NCBI GenBank assembly: GCA_038229695.1 | Contig: JBBROE010000065.1 | Location: 1 to 22,791, forward strand | Length of the DNA: 22,791 nt | Direction of reading: 5' to 3' | DNA from: JACMLD01 sp038229695 | GTDB taxonomy: Bacteria > Bacteroidota > Bacteroidia > Chitinophagales > Chitinophagaceae | Part shown: positions 1-6,998 of the stretch, piece by piece | Layout: each line of letters starts with the position of its first letter | Position numbering within the stretch: position 1 is the stretch's first letter | Position numbers and translations under genes: made by a program | The notes under the pieces: generated by a model | What the model saw: only the letters and a program-made list of their open reading frames with translations | Databases searched by the model: none | What the model was told of the DNA's origin: nothing

Positions 1-1326
1 ATGGTGCCTACCGATAAAATACTCGAAACTGCCATCCGGGAAAAAGTGGACATTATCGGGCTGAGCGGATTGATTACCCCGTCACTTGATGAGATGGTGC
101 ACGTGGCGCACGAGATGAAACGCAGGGGCATGCATACCCCGCTGATGATCGGTGGTGCCACAACATCGCGTATGCATACGGCGGTAAAAATTGCGCCGCA
201 GTACGAAGACGGTGTTGTTCATGTGCTGGATGCATCGCGCAGCGTGACGGTGGCGGGGTCACTGCTTAACGACCAGAAGCCGGAGTTTTTACTGAAACTG
301 AAAAAGGAATATGCGAAGCTGAAAGAAGATTTCGGCAACAAACAGTCTTCGCGGCAGTCGCTGCCCCTGTCTGCCGCCCGGGAGCAGCAGCTTAAGATCG
401 ACTGGAAAAATTTTGAACCGGTGGTACCATCATTCACCGGCACGAAGCTGTTTGAACAATATCCCCTCGCTGAGATTGCTGCGTATATCGACTGGCAGCC
501 ATTCTTCATTGCGTGGGAACTGCATGGTAAGTTTCCGCAATTGCTGACCGATCACGTCATTGGTAAAGAAGCGACGAAGCTTTATGAAGATGCAAAGGCT
601 ATGCTGCGGCAGATAATAGAAGAGAAATGGGTGAACGCCCGTGGCGTGATTGGGTTCTGGCCGGCCAACAGTAACGGAATGGAAACCATTGAGGTGGAGT
701 CGGGTAAGGGAGCAGTGGCGCTTGAATCGCTGCGGCAGCAGTCGAAGAAGGCAGCCGGGCAGCCCAATATTTCCCTGGCTGATTTCATTGCTCCCGCTGC
801 GGGTGGCAAGCGTGACTACCTTGGGGCATTCAGCGTAACCATTGAGGGAATCGAGTTGCATATCAAATGGTTTGAAGCAGCACTGGATGACTACGGCAAG
901 ATTATGCTGCAGGCGCTGGCGGACAGGCTTGCAGAAGGATTTGCCGAGTTGCTCCATAAAAAAGTGCGCACTGAATACTGGGGATATAACCGGGAAGAAA
1001 CGCTGACAAACGACGATCTGATCCGCGAAGCATATCCCGGCATCCGGCCGGCGCCAGGTTATCCGGCCTGTCCTGATCACACCGAAAAATATAAATTGTT
1101 TGACCTCCTGGGTGGAGAAGCCACGACGGGGATCCAGCTCACCGAATCGCTGGCGATGTACCCCGCCTCTTCGGTATGTGGATGGTATTTCGCACACCCG
1201 GACAGCAAGTATTTCGGGATAGGGAAGATAGAGAAAGACCAAGTAAAGGATTACGCCGGGAGAAAGAAAATGCCGGTGGAACAAATTGAAAGATGGTTGC
1301 GCCCGATTCTCGACTATGACGCCTGA
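1..1326 (+). CDS. metH: Cobalamin-dependent methionine synthase, C-terminal part (5' truncated by window)
   Basis: Transfers a methyl group from methyltetrahydrofolate via cobalamin to homocysteine, giving methionine, in the cytosol. The reading frame is open from base 1, so the homocysteine, folate and cap domains and the DxHxxG cobalamin motif lie outside the window. Visible residues 1-90 are the second half of the cobalamin-binding domain, with the conserved stretches SGLITPSLDEMVHVA (22-36) and IGGATTS (50-56). Residues about 115-441 form the AdoMet-binding reactivation domain, with DFIAP (261-265) and RPAPGYPACPDHTEK (349-363), the AdoMet-binding signature. The C-terminus is at the usual place for the family. 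The ATG at base 1 is internal and should not be read as the start. No clear terminator follows; 88 bp separate it from the next gene. Identification is very secure. Confidence 0.97.
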   Translation: MVPTDKILETAIREKVDIIGLSGLITPSLDEMVHVAHEMKRRGMHTPLMIGGATTSRMHTAVKIAPQYEDGVVHVLDASRSVTVAGSLLNDQKPEFLLKLKKEYAKLKEDFGNKQSSRQSLPLSAAREQQLKIDWKNFEPVVPSFTGTKLFEQYPLAEIAAYIDWQPFFIAWELHGKFPQLLTDHVIGKEATKLYEDAKAMLRQIIEEKWVNARGVIGFWPANSNGMETIEVESGKGAVALESLRQQSKKAAGQPNISLADFIAPAAGGKRDYLGAFSVTIEGIELHIKWFEAALDDYGKIMLQALADRLAEGFAELLHKKVRTEYWGYNREETLTNDDLIREAYPGIRPAPGYPACPDHTEKYKLFDLLGGEATTGIQLTESLAMYPASSVCGWYFAHPDSKYFGIGKIEKDQVKDYAGRKKMPVEQIERWLRPILDYDA

Positions 1327-1401
1327 CCGTGTTACCCGGGGGGCTAAAAAGTAATGGCCAGCTAAATAATTCCCGGATATTTTTTACTGCAGCCAGCCTG
1401 A

Positions 1402-1409
1402 TAAATTTG
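1402..1409 (+). promoter_or_regulatory. Candidate Bacteroidota -7 box (TAAATTTG)
   Basis: Exact match to the TAnnTTTG element recognised by the Bacteroidota housekeeping sigma factor. Only 5 nt separate it from the ATG at 1415, which would make the transcript leaderless or nearly so. No TTG (-33) element is visible at the expected distance, so this rests on the -7 box alone. Confidence 0.4.
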
Positions 1410-1414
1410 ACGGT

Positions 1415-2227
1415 ATGAAGGTTACACCATTGAAATCACCGATTGTCGTTTTTTTACTGCTGATCGTTACTTGCCACGACGGGATGGGGCAGACCAGGCC
1501 TCCCCGCAAGGGAGCATTTTATTTCTCCTGGGGCTATAATACCGAAGCGTATACTGCTTCCACCATTAAAATAGACCAGCCGGCACAGAACAACCATTAT
1601 TCGTTTACCGGCGTTCATGGTCACGATCACCGGGGCTGGGATGAGGGGCTTTTTTCAAAGGCACTGACTATCCCGCAGTACAATTACCGGCTGGGTTTTC
1701 TCTTTGGGGATAAGCACGACCTGGGTGTGGAGATTAATTTTGATCATACAAAGTTTATTTTTCCTGACGGGCCCGCGCACGTCCAGGGCGTATTACGCGG
1801 CCGTAATGTGGATACCACTGTAAACTTCCAAAAGCCTGACTTTTATTATTACCTGAACAACGGTGCCAACTTCCTGCTGTTTAACATTGTAAAACGCTGG
1901 CATTGGAAGGAAAGCCGGAACGGCGTGGTGAGGCTGGATGGCCTCGGCAAGTTTGGCATCGGCCCGGTGGTACCGCACGTGGATAACAAATTCTTTGGCG
2001 ACCAGCCGAACGATCCGCATTTTCAGGTCGGCGGATGGAATACGGGCCTGGAAGGCGCTTTCCGCGCAACGTTCTACCGTCACGTGTACCTGGAGCTGGC
2101 CGGTAAACTGGACTATGCCCGCTACAGCAACCTGAAGATCTACATGGGGACGGCGAAACAGGCATTCGGCACGGCGGAAGTGATATTGAACCTGGGGATT
2201 GCTTTCCCGGCAGGCAAAAGGGGGTAG
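1415..2227 (+). CDS. Exported protein, probable outer-membrane beta-barrel, function unknown
   Basis: A 270-aa protein starting with a clear signal peptide (positive residue at 2, hydrophobic core 9-19, likely cleavage near residue 25, after CHDGMG). The mature part alternates aromatic/hydrophobic and polar residues in short strands separated by Gly/Asp/Asn turns, for example YFSWGYNTEAYTAS, IPQYNYRLGFLFG and HDLGVEINFDHTKFIF. It has no long hydrophobic helix and ends in a strand-like segment (GTAEVILNLGIAF). This composition is typical of small Bacteroidota outer-membrane barrels. I believe it belongs to a conserved but uncharacterised family whose members carry a similar WGYN...Y motif after the signal peptide, but I cannot name one. 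It stands alone: metH is 88 bp upstream and the next gene converges from 26 bp away. Confidence 0.75.
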   Translation: MKVTPLKSPIVVFLLLIVTCHDGMGQTRPPRKGAFYFSWGYNTEAYTASTIKIDQPAQNNHYSFTGVHGHDHRGWDEGLFSKALTIPQYNYRLGFLFGDKHDLGVEINFDHTKFIFPDGPAHVQGVLRGRNVDTTVNFQKPDFYYYLNNGANFLLFNIVKRWHWKESRNGVVRLDGLGKFGIGPVVPHVDNKFFGDQPNDPHFQVGGWNTGLEGAFRATFYRHVYLELAGKLDYARYSNLKIYMGTAKQAFGTAEVILNLGIAFPAGKRG

Positions 2228-2253
2228 GCTGAATTTGCGCTTATTGTTACCTG

Positions 2254-2874
2254 CTAGTAATGTATACCCAGATGGTTTAACGTGACGCTTAGTTGTTCCG
2301 CCGATTGAAAATGAATACTTTTTATACCCAGCGATTCAGCAGCCGCGGTATTGCGGAGGTTATCATCTATGAATAACGCCTTCCCTGCATCGATGTTAAA
2401 CCGGGTGAGCAGCAGCTGGTAGAACTGGGGAAATGGTTTCCGTGTTTTCTCTACGCCCCTGACCAGCCTGCCATCGAACCATTGCAGGAAGCTGTACCTG
2501 ACCAGGGCTATTTGGAATAATTCGGCCTGCCAGTTGGTGAGTGCATATAATTGGTAACGCCCGCTTTGTTTCAGTTGCCGGAGTATTGCGACGGATTCAG
2601 GTATAGGCCCCCGCAGCATTTCCGTCCACCGGCCGTAAAAATCCCTGATAGCAGGCTCCCAATCGGGGAATTGCTTTACCAGCATTTCGGTTGCATCGCT
2701 GATTGGGCGCCCTGCATCCTGTTCTTCATTCCACTCACTGGTACACACAGTCGAAAAAAATTCATCCCGTTTATCCTGCGAGGGGAAATAGCGGTCGTCA
2801 AAAACGTAGAGCGGGTTCCAGTCTAGCAGCACCCCGCCCAAATCAAAAATAATGGTATCAAACTGTTGTTCCAT
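2254..2874 (-). CDS. HAD-superfamily hydrolase, subfamily IA (YihX-like phosphatase)
   Basis: A 206-aa cytosolic phosphatase of the haloacid dehalogenase superfamily. Motif I is FDLGGVLLDWNP (10-21) with nucleophile Asp11; the position two residues on, usually a second Asp, is Gly13, as in the FDLGN motif of E. coli YihX (glucose-1-phosphate phosphatase). Motif II is ALTNW with Thr113, motif III is RKPFPQ with Lys146, and motif IV is FIDDN with Asp170/Asp171. Residues about 20-95 are the helical cap. It is the last gene of a minus-strand operon with the MFS transporter (36 nt upstream) and SemiSWEET, which fits a sugar-phosphate substrate, but the substrate is inferred only from context. The start is the ATG eight residues before the motif I strand, normal for the family. 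Confidence 0.88.
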   Translation of the reverse strand: MEQQFDTIIFDLGGVLLDWNPLYVFDDRYFPSQDKRDEFFSTVCTSEWNEEQDAGRPISDATEMLVKQFPDWEPAIRDFYGRWTEMLRGPIPESVAILRQLKQSGRYQLYALTNWQAELFQIALVRYSFLQWFDGRLVRGVEKTRKPFPQFYQLLLTRFNIDAGKALFIDDNLRNTAAAESLGIKSIHFQSAEQLSVTLNHLGIHY

Positions 2875-2910
2875 GGTTGTTACTCATTTGGCTAGATGTA
2901 AAATTAAGGG

Positions 2911-4095
2911 TCAGGAAAGTTCGGGATACGGAGAATTGGTATCGCGCGCCAGGAAACGGTTACGGGTGGCCACCCAGCAGGCGAGGAGGTTCAGTACTAA
3001 AACAAAAGCTAACCCCGTGGAGAGGGAAAACTTCTCGGCGAGCATGCCAATAACAGAAGGACCGAACAGGAAGCCAATCAGTCCCCCGCTGGCAATGGCG
3101 GAGAGTCCAACTGCCGGGCTGAGACCGGGCACGTTAGCCGCTGCACTGAACAGGATGGGCACGATGCAGGAAAAGCCCAGTCCAACCAGGCTGAATCCGG
3201 CGACAGCGGTTATTTTCTCCTTAAACGCGATAGCCAGCAGGAAGCCGGCGGCGGAAATGAGGCTTCCGGCGATGACAATTTTTTTTGCGCCAAGCCGGGG
3301 GATTAAGGCATCGCCGTTAAAACGTCCGAAAGCCATCAATATGGAAAATCCGCCATAGCCGAGACTGGCGGTGGCCACGGGGCTGTGCAGCGACTCGTGG
3401 AGGTAGATGGCGCTCCAGTCCGCGATGCTGCCTTCTCCCATAAATGTGGCAAAGCAGATGAATGCGAGTCCGGCGACCGAAAGGGGAGGGGGCGTAAAGG
3501 AGGAGCCCGAATGAATAAAACCTTCATGAGCGAGCAGCTGCCTCCGGATGCCGAGCAGGCAGATCATAATGGAAACGGCGATGAGGGTGATCTGAAAAGC
3601 GGCGGTGAAATGGAGACTGTAAAAGATAGCGGCCAGCGCCGCGCTCACGCCGCCGCCGAGGCTGTACATCCCATGACAGCTGCTCATCATTTTGCTGCTG
3701 TATTTTTTTTCGAGGCGGTCGATGACCGCATTGATGGATACCCCGTTGAAGAAACCGGTGAGACCGGTACAATAGAGGACGAGCCAGAATTCAGCCCGGG
3801 ACCAGGCGGTGACCATACCCACGTACAGCATGCATTGTATGAGGGTGCCGGCCAGCAGCCACTTTCCCACCCGGACGCGGCTGAACAGCCACCCTGAAAG
3901 CCCGACACCGGTGAGCGAGCCCAGGGGCGAAAGCAACAGGGAAAGACCGAGCGTGCCATCGGTGAAACCCAGCCGGGATTTGATGGCGGGCAGGGCGGCT
4001 ACCCAGATGCCGAGCAGCAGGCTGCCGACACTCAACAGGAAGCCCATACTGAATCCTTCCCGGTTACTGATGAAGGCTAGCACATTCCGGCGCAT
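2911..4095 (-). CDS. MFS transporter, YbjJ-like family
   Basis: A 394-aa integral membrane protein with about twelve hydrophobic segments, beginning near residue 17 and ending near 377, with a short polar tail. Between the second and third segments, GWLFSRVRVGKW (68-79) is a degenerate MFS motif A. HGMYSLGGG (141-149) and GEGSIADWSAIYL (220-232) are characteristic of the YbjJ/FucP-like branch, whose substrates are mostly unknown though sugars are suspected. It lies 5 nt downstream of the SemiSWEET stop codon and 36 nt upstream of the HAD phosphatase, so the three are very likely co-transcribed. The ATG at residue 1 is kept; Met17 is a possible later start but would cut into the first helix. 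Confidence 0.88.
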   Translation of the reverse strand: MRRNVLAFISNREGFSMGFLLSVGSLLLGIWVAALPAIKSRLGFTDGTLGLSLLLSPLGSLTGVGLSGWLFSRVRVGKWLLAGTLIQCMLYVGMVTAWSRAEFWLVLYCTGLTGFFNGVSINAVIDRLEKKYSSKMMSSCHGMYSLGGGVSAALAAIFYSLHFTAAFQITLIAVSIMICLLGIRRQLLAHEGFIHSGSSFTPPPLSVAGLAFICFATFMGEGSIADWSAIYLHESLHSPVATASLGYGGFSILMAFGRFNGDALIPRLGAKKIVIAGSLISAAGFLLAIAFKEKITAVAGFSLVGLGFSCIVPILFSAAANVPGLSPAVGLSAIASGGLIGFLFGPSVIGMLAEKFSLSTGLAFVLVLNLLACWVATRNRFLARDTNSPYPELS

Positions 4096-4100
4096 AGAAC

Positions 4101-4355
4101 TTACTTATACCTGATTTTGAAATAGAGCATTACACAGGAAAGGAACAAGACCGTGCTGTTGGTATAAATGATGGAGCCGTTGCGGATGATGATACCATAG
4201 ATGAGCCAGAGCACGACGCTGGCCGTTGCAAATAAGAACATGATTAGGGAAATATCTGTCGCTGATTTTGTCTTCCACGTTTTTATAACCTGTGGCAGGA
4301 AAACAATAGAAGACATGGTGCCGGCAATATAGCCCAGGATTTCGATGGGTTGCAT
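4101..4355 (-). CDS. SemiSWEET family sugar transporter
   Basis: An 84-aa membrane protein with three hydrophobic helices (about 4-22, 35-55, 61-80), matching the bacterial SemiSWEETs that dimerise to pass sugars across the inner membrane. The PQ-loop proline and glutamine are at 21-22 in FLPQVIKTWKTKS; Trp50, Tyr53-Gly54 and Asn66 sit where the family has its substrate-pocket Trp and Asn. The frame extends upstream to an ATG at 4439, but the extra 28 residues are polar and Cys/Gln-rich, unlike any SemiSWEET N-terminus, and a promoter-like box lies inside that extension, so I chose Met at 4355. It is the first gene of a minus-strand operon with the MFS transporter and HAD phosphatase and is divergent from gcvH. 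Confidence 0.88.
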   Translation of the reverse strand: MQPIEILGYIAGTMSSIVFLPQVIKTWKTKSATDISLIMFLFATASVVLWLIYGIIIRNGSIIYTNSTVLFLSCVMLYFKIRYK

Positions 4356-4415
4356 AAGTGGAGTTGTGGCCTGCTGCCGGCCCTGCCCCGTTGCGGGTGG
4401 TCCGCAGCATTCCTG

Positions 4416-4423
4416 CAAAGTAA
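4416..4423 (-). promoter_or_regulatory. Candidate -7 box for the SemiSWEET operon
   Basis: Read on the minus strand this is TTACTTTG, one mismatch from TAnnTTTG, 60 nt upstream of the chosen SemiSWEET start. It lies inside the N-terminal extension that an earlier start would imply, which argues against that start. No convincing -33 TTG is seen. Confidence 0.25.
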
Positions 4424-4518
4424 TGGAATTACCCGCCACATTTTAAGCCGGCGTAGCGGGAACCGTAAATTAGTTCGGGGCAAACTAAACAGATTACATA
4501 ATTTCAACCAGTTTTTAT

Positions 4519-4526
4519 CATCTTTG
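4519..4526 (+). promoter_or_regulatory. Candidate -7 box for gcvH
   Basis: CATCTTTG, one mismatch from TAnnTTTG, ending 11 nt before the gcvH ATG at 4538. It would give a leader of a few nucleotides. No clear -33 element. Confidence 0.28.
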
Positions 4527-4537
4527 CAGCCTAAACG

Positions 4538-4921
4538 ATGAGTATGAATTTACCAGGAGATCTCCGTTACACTAAGGATCATGAATGGGTCCGGCTGGAA
4601 GGAGAGACGGCCATTATTGGCATTACAGATTTCGCACAGGGCGAATTAGGAGATATCGTATACGTAGAAATTAATACGGTGGGCAAAGCCCTGGAAGCCG
4701 AAGCCGTTTTCGGTACCGTAGAAGCCGTTAAGACGGTAAGTGACCTTTTCCTGCCTGTATCCGGTACGGTGAAGGAGATCAATCCTGCTCTGGCTGGCCA
4801 GCCAGAGCTGGTGAACACCGATCCTTACGGCGAGGGATGGATGATAAAGATGACCGTTGATAATCCTGCTGATGTGGAAGCGTTGATGGACTCATCTGCT
4901 TACCAGGCCGTTGCGGGGTAA
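4538..4921 (+). CDS. gcvH: Glycine cleavage system H protein
   Basis: The lipoyl carrier of the glycine cleavage complex, shuttling the aminomethyl group between P, T and L proteins in the cytosol. The protein is 127 aa, the normal size. RYTKDHEWV (10-18) is the conserved start of the hybrid barrel, GITDFAQGELGDIVYVE (28-44) is the central strand region, and FGTVEAVKTVSDLFLP (58-73) carries the lipoylated Lys65. The C-terminal GEGWMIKM region is also conserved. Met3 is an alternative start with little effect. No gcvT or gcvP is nearby, as is common in Bacteroidota where gcv genes are dispersed. The sigma factor gene starts 83 bp downstream on the same strand. Confidence 0.97.
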   Translation: MSMNLPGDLRYTKDHEWVRLEGETAIIGITDFAQGELGDIVYVEINTVGKALEAEAVFGTVEAVKTVSDLFLPVSGTVKEINPALAGQPELVNTDPYGEGWMIKMTVDNPADVEALMDSSAYQAVAG

Positions 4922-5004
4922 ATCCACTATATTCCATATTTCGTAATTAGAATGGCAGTTAGCATTACCGAAAGAAGCTGCCTTCCACAAACCACCTGAC
5001 CTAC

Positions 5005-5550
5005 TTGAACAATTCTGTTACATATAATGAACAGGAACTTGTGTTGTCATTGAAAGCAAAAGACCAGCAGTCTTTCGGCTATCTGTATGACAATTACTCT
5101 GGTGCCCTTTTCACTATTGTACAGCAGGTTGTTATAGATAAAGAACTGGCCAGTGACGTATTGCAGGAAGTATTTATCAATATCTGGCGAAAGATTGAAA
5201 GCTATGATTCCAGTAAGGGCAGGCTTTTCACCTGGATGCTGAATGTGGCCAGGAATCTCGCGATAGACATGGTGCGCTCTAAAGCTTACCAGAACAGCCA
5301 GAAGAACCAGGTAATGCCGGAAAGCGATTTTTTTGATAAAAACGGGGCTACCACCCACCAGAGCGTGGATAACATTGGTCTCAGAAAAGTGGTCTATAAA
5401 CTTAAAGCAGAGCACCGGGTGCTTATCGACCTCGCTTATTTTAAAGGATACACGCACGAAGAAATTGCAGAAATAGAAAGTTTGCCATTAGGAACCGTTA
5501 AAACAAGAATTAGAAGTGCATTAATACAATTGAGAGAACATTTAAAGTGA
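5005..5550 (+). CDS. ECF-type (sigma-70 family) RNA polymerase sigma factor
   Basis: A 181-aa sigma factor with only regions 2 and 4. Region 2 spans about 24-92, with the -10-binding/core helices DVLQEVFINIWRKI (51-64) and FTWMLNVARNLAIDMVR (75-91). Region 4 spans about 127-176, with the HTH YFKGYTHEEIAEIESLPLGTVKTRIR (145-170). The start is TTG at 5005: the frame is closed by a TAG at 4960-4962, there is no ATG between, and the first internal Met (residue 78) lies inside region 2. Its stop overlaps the GTG start of the anti-sigma gene by 4 nt (GTGA), so the two are translationally coupled. It resembles the SigK-like group that works with RskA-type anti-sigma factors. The target genes are not visible; self-regulation is usual. 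Confidence 0.93.
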   Translation: MNNSVTYNEQELVLSLKAKDQQSFGYLYDNYSGALFTIVQQVVIDKELASDVLQEVFINIWRKIESYDSSKGRLFTWMLNVARNLAIDMVRSKAYQNSQKNQVMPESDFFDKNGATTHQSVDNIGLRKVVYKLKAEHRVLIDLAYFKGYTHEEIAEIESLPLGTVKTRIRSALIQLREHLK

Positions 5551-6371
5551 ATATACAGGAATACATATCAAGCGGCATTGTTGAAACCTGCGTCCTGGGT
5601 TTAGCCAGCGACAACGAACAACTCGAATTTGAACAACTTTGTTCAATCCATGCCGAATTGAACGCAGCCAGGGAGGCTTTTGAGATAAGCCTGGAACGGA
5701 CAGCGATGGAAAGCGCTGTGGCGCCTCCCGCCGGCCTGAAAGAAAAAATCTGGTCAGACATTGGTCTTGCGGGGAGCAACTCCGGAAACCAACGCCCTTC
5801 GCCGGTTAGGGCTGTCGACACACCACTAACTCCCGTTCGCAGTTTAACATTTGCCCGGTTCATGGCTGCTGCCTCCGTGATATTGCTTGTTGCCAGCACC
5901 CTGCTCAATTTTTATTTTTATAACCAGTATAGATCTTCGCTGTCCAAATACAATGAGCTGGTTGTAAATAACCAGCAGATGGCAGCAAATGACCGGGTGA
6001 TGCAGACCAGGCTGCAGACTTATGAACACAGTTTTGACATCATCCGTGATACAAACATGTCTGTTGTGGCAATGAAAGGCCAGGCTGCGGCACCACAGAG
6101 TTTCACCACCGTCTACTGGGATAAACAGACCCGCGATGTATACCTGCTGGTCAATAATCTGCCCCAGCCGGTTGCCGGTAAGCAATACCAGTTATGGGCC
6201 ATCGTTGACGGCAAGCCGGTAGATGCAGGCGTACTTGATATCAATGCTGGTCCCGGCCTTGTTAAAATGAAGAATATTCCCCGTGCACAGGTGTTTGCCA
6301 TCACCCTGGAAAAACTGGGCGGCAGCGCCACCCCTGACCTGAAATCCCTCTTTGTTCTTGGGCAGGTCTGA
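5547..6371 (+). CDS. RskA-like membrane anti-sigma factor
   Basis: A 274-aa single-pass inner-membrane protein expected to hold the upstream sigma factor inactive. Residues 1-75 are the cytosolic sigma-binding domain (SSGIVETCVLGLASDNEQLEFEQL, then PAGLKEKIWSDI); the zinc motif HxxxCxxC of ZAS-type anti-sigmas is absent. A transmembrane helix lies at about 103-124 (FMAAASVILLVASTLLNFYF). A coiled-coil-like stretch follows (126-165), then an extracytoplasmic RskA C-terminal domain with KQYQLWAIVDGKPVDAGVLD (212-231) and FAITLEKLGGSATPD (250-264). The GTG start overlaps the sigma gene's TGA; no in-frame ATG exists before the first helix. Release of the sigma factor normally requires proteolysis near the membrane; no such protease is encoded here. 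Confidence 0.9.
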   Translation: MNIQEYISSGIVETCVLGLASDNEQLEFEQLCSIHAELNAAREAFEISLERTAMESAVAPPAGLKEKIWSDIGLAGSNSGNQRPSPVRAVDTPLTPVRSLTFARFMAAASVILLVASTLLNFYFYNQYRSSLSKYNELVVNNQQMAANDRVMQTRLQTYEHSFDIIRDTNMSVVAMKGQAAAPQSFTTVYWDKQTRDVYLLVNNLPQPVAGKQYQLWAIVDGKPVDAGVLDINAGPGLVKMKNIPRAQVFAITLEKLGGSATPDLKSLFVLGQV

Positions 6372-6401
6372 CCCGGCAGTTTTATTTTGAAACGAATGAA
6401 G

Positions 6402-6409
6402 TAGTTTCG
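6402..6409 (+). promoter_or_regulatory. Weak candidate -7 box before the vanZ-like gene
   Basis: TAGTTTCG, one mismatch from TAnnTTTG, 11 nt before the GTG at 6421 and followed by an A8 run. It could give the VanZ-like gene its own transcript apart from the sigma/anti-sigma operon. Confidence 0.2.
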
Positions 6410-6420
6410 CAAAAAAAATT

Positions 6421-6813
6421 GTGGTTCAGCGTTTACTTAAATTTCCCGTTGTTGCAATTGCCTGGACGATTCTGATCCAGGTATTATTATGCCTTCCCGG
6501 ATCCACACTGCCTTCCGGTGGGGTGTTCGACTTTCCTCAATTGGATAAAATCATCCATACCATCCTGTTTGGCGGCTTCACAGGCCTCTGGTGTTACTAC
6601 TGTTACCTCAGGCGAATTCCGGCTTCCAGCTTAAAAGTCCTCTTTTTTGTCATCTTTTTATTGGGGTCGATAAACGGCATCGCCCTGGAATTCATACAGC
6701 GTGATTATATCCCGAACCGCAGTTTCGACCAGGCAGATATCATTATCGACCTCATCGCATGCAGCATCGCCTATGGCATCTGCTCCATACGGTTAATCAG
6801 GACTACCGAATAA
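6421..6813 (+). CDS. VanZ-like family membrane protein
   Basis: A 130-aa protein with about four hydrophobic helices (about 8-25, 44-62, 71-90, 106-123). The family signature is present: LPGSTLP (25-31) after helix 1, FPQLDKIIHTILFGGFTGL (38-56), and GIALEFIQRDYIPNRSFDQADIIIDLIACSIAY (80-112) with the Glu and Asp residues conserved in VanZ-like proteins. Molecular function is not established; VanZ itself gives low-level teicoplanin resistance, but most relatives are chromosomal housekeeping genes. The start is GTG: the frame is closed by TGA at 6397-6399 and the protein has no other Met. It lies 49 bp after the anti-sigma gene and is followed at once by a strong hairpin. Confidence 0.85.
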   Translation: MVQRLLKFPVVAIAWTILIQVLLCLPGSTLPSGGVFDFPQLDKIIHTILFGGFTGLWCYYCYLRRIPASSLKVLFFVIFLLGSINGIALEFIQRDYIPNRSFDQADIIIDLIACSIAYGICSIRLIRTTE

Positions 6814-6818
6814 AAGAA

Positions 6819-6840
6819 GGCCCCTGTGGAAACAGGGGCC
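6819..6840. terminator. Bidirectional hairpin terminator
   Basis: Perfect 9-bp stem GGCCCCTGT / ACAGGGGCC with a GGAA tetraloop, starting 6 bp after the vanZ-like stop. On the plus strand no U-tract follows. On the minus strand the hairpin is followed by TTCTTTTATT, a better intrinsic terminator, so it may end transcription arriving from the right as well. Confidence 0.75.
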
Positions 6841-6860
6841 GTAACCAAAACTAACTGCTT

Positions 6861-6890
6861 ATGAGAAAATTGACTGCTTGTGAGAGATGA
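6861..6890 (+). other. Micro-ORF of nine codons (MRKLTACER), coding status uncertain
   Basis: An ATG-to-TGA frame encoding MRKLTACER, preceded by CCAAAACTAACTGCTT. The beginning resembles the first residues of Bacteroidota signal peptides (MRKLTA...) but stops at once. ACTGCTTATGAGA (6854-6866) recurs with one change at 6873-6885. It could be a leader peptide, a remnant of a lost exported-protein gene, or chance. Confidence 0.2.
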
Positions 6891-6909
6891 AGTTTTTTAG
6901 CAAAACTTC
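6889..6909. terminator. AT-rich hairpin, weak terminator candidate
   Basis: An 8-bp perfect inverted repeat, GAAGTTTT / AAAACTTC with a TTAGC loop, overlapping the micro-ORF stop and followed by TTTAACTATAA on the plus strand. Stability would be modest. Confidence 0.35.
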
Positions 6910-6961
6910 TTTAACTATAACGCAAATCAGGTGCCATTAGTATATTTCAAAATGCTAATTC

Positions 6962-6998
6962 CATTCTACCCGCCCATCATCACTTTCTACCCGTCTAT
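6962..6998. promoter_or_regulatory. Tandem direct repeat, operator-like (LytTR-type geometry)
   Basis: TTCTACCCG occurs exactly twice, at 6964-6972 and 6985-6993, 21 bp start to start with a 12-bp spacer. The extended 16-mers (6962-6977 and 6983-6998) agree at 13 positions. Two identical half-sites two helical turns apart is the arrangement bound by LytTR-family response regulators, which are common in Bacteroidota; the motif itself is not one I can match to a known site. Confidence 0.35.

Noticed and set aside
430..1284. A 284-codon open frame on the minus strand opposite metH
   Set aside because: It is fully antisense to a strongly conserved metH domain, and its product is rich in Phe, His, Cys and Arg with no coherent domain; a shadow frame.
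4105..4410. A 101-codon frame starting upstream of and overlapping SemiSWEET out of frame
   Set aside because: Its product has no membrane helices or motifs, while the overlapping frame is a clear SemiSWEET; I see no sign that it is translated.
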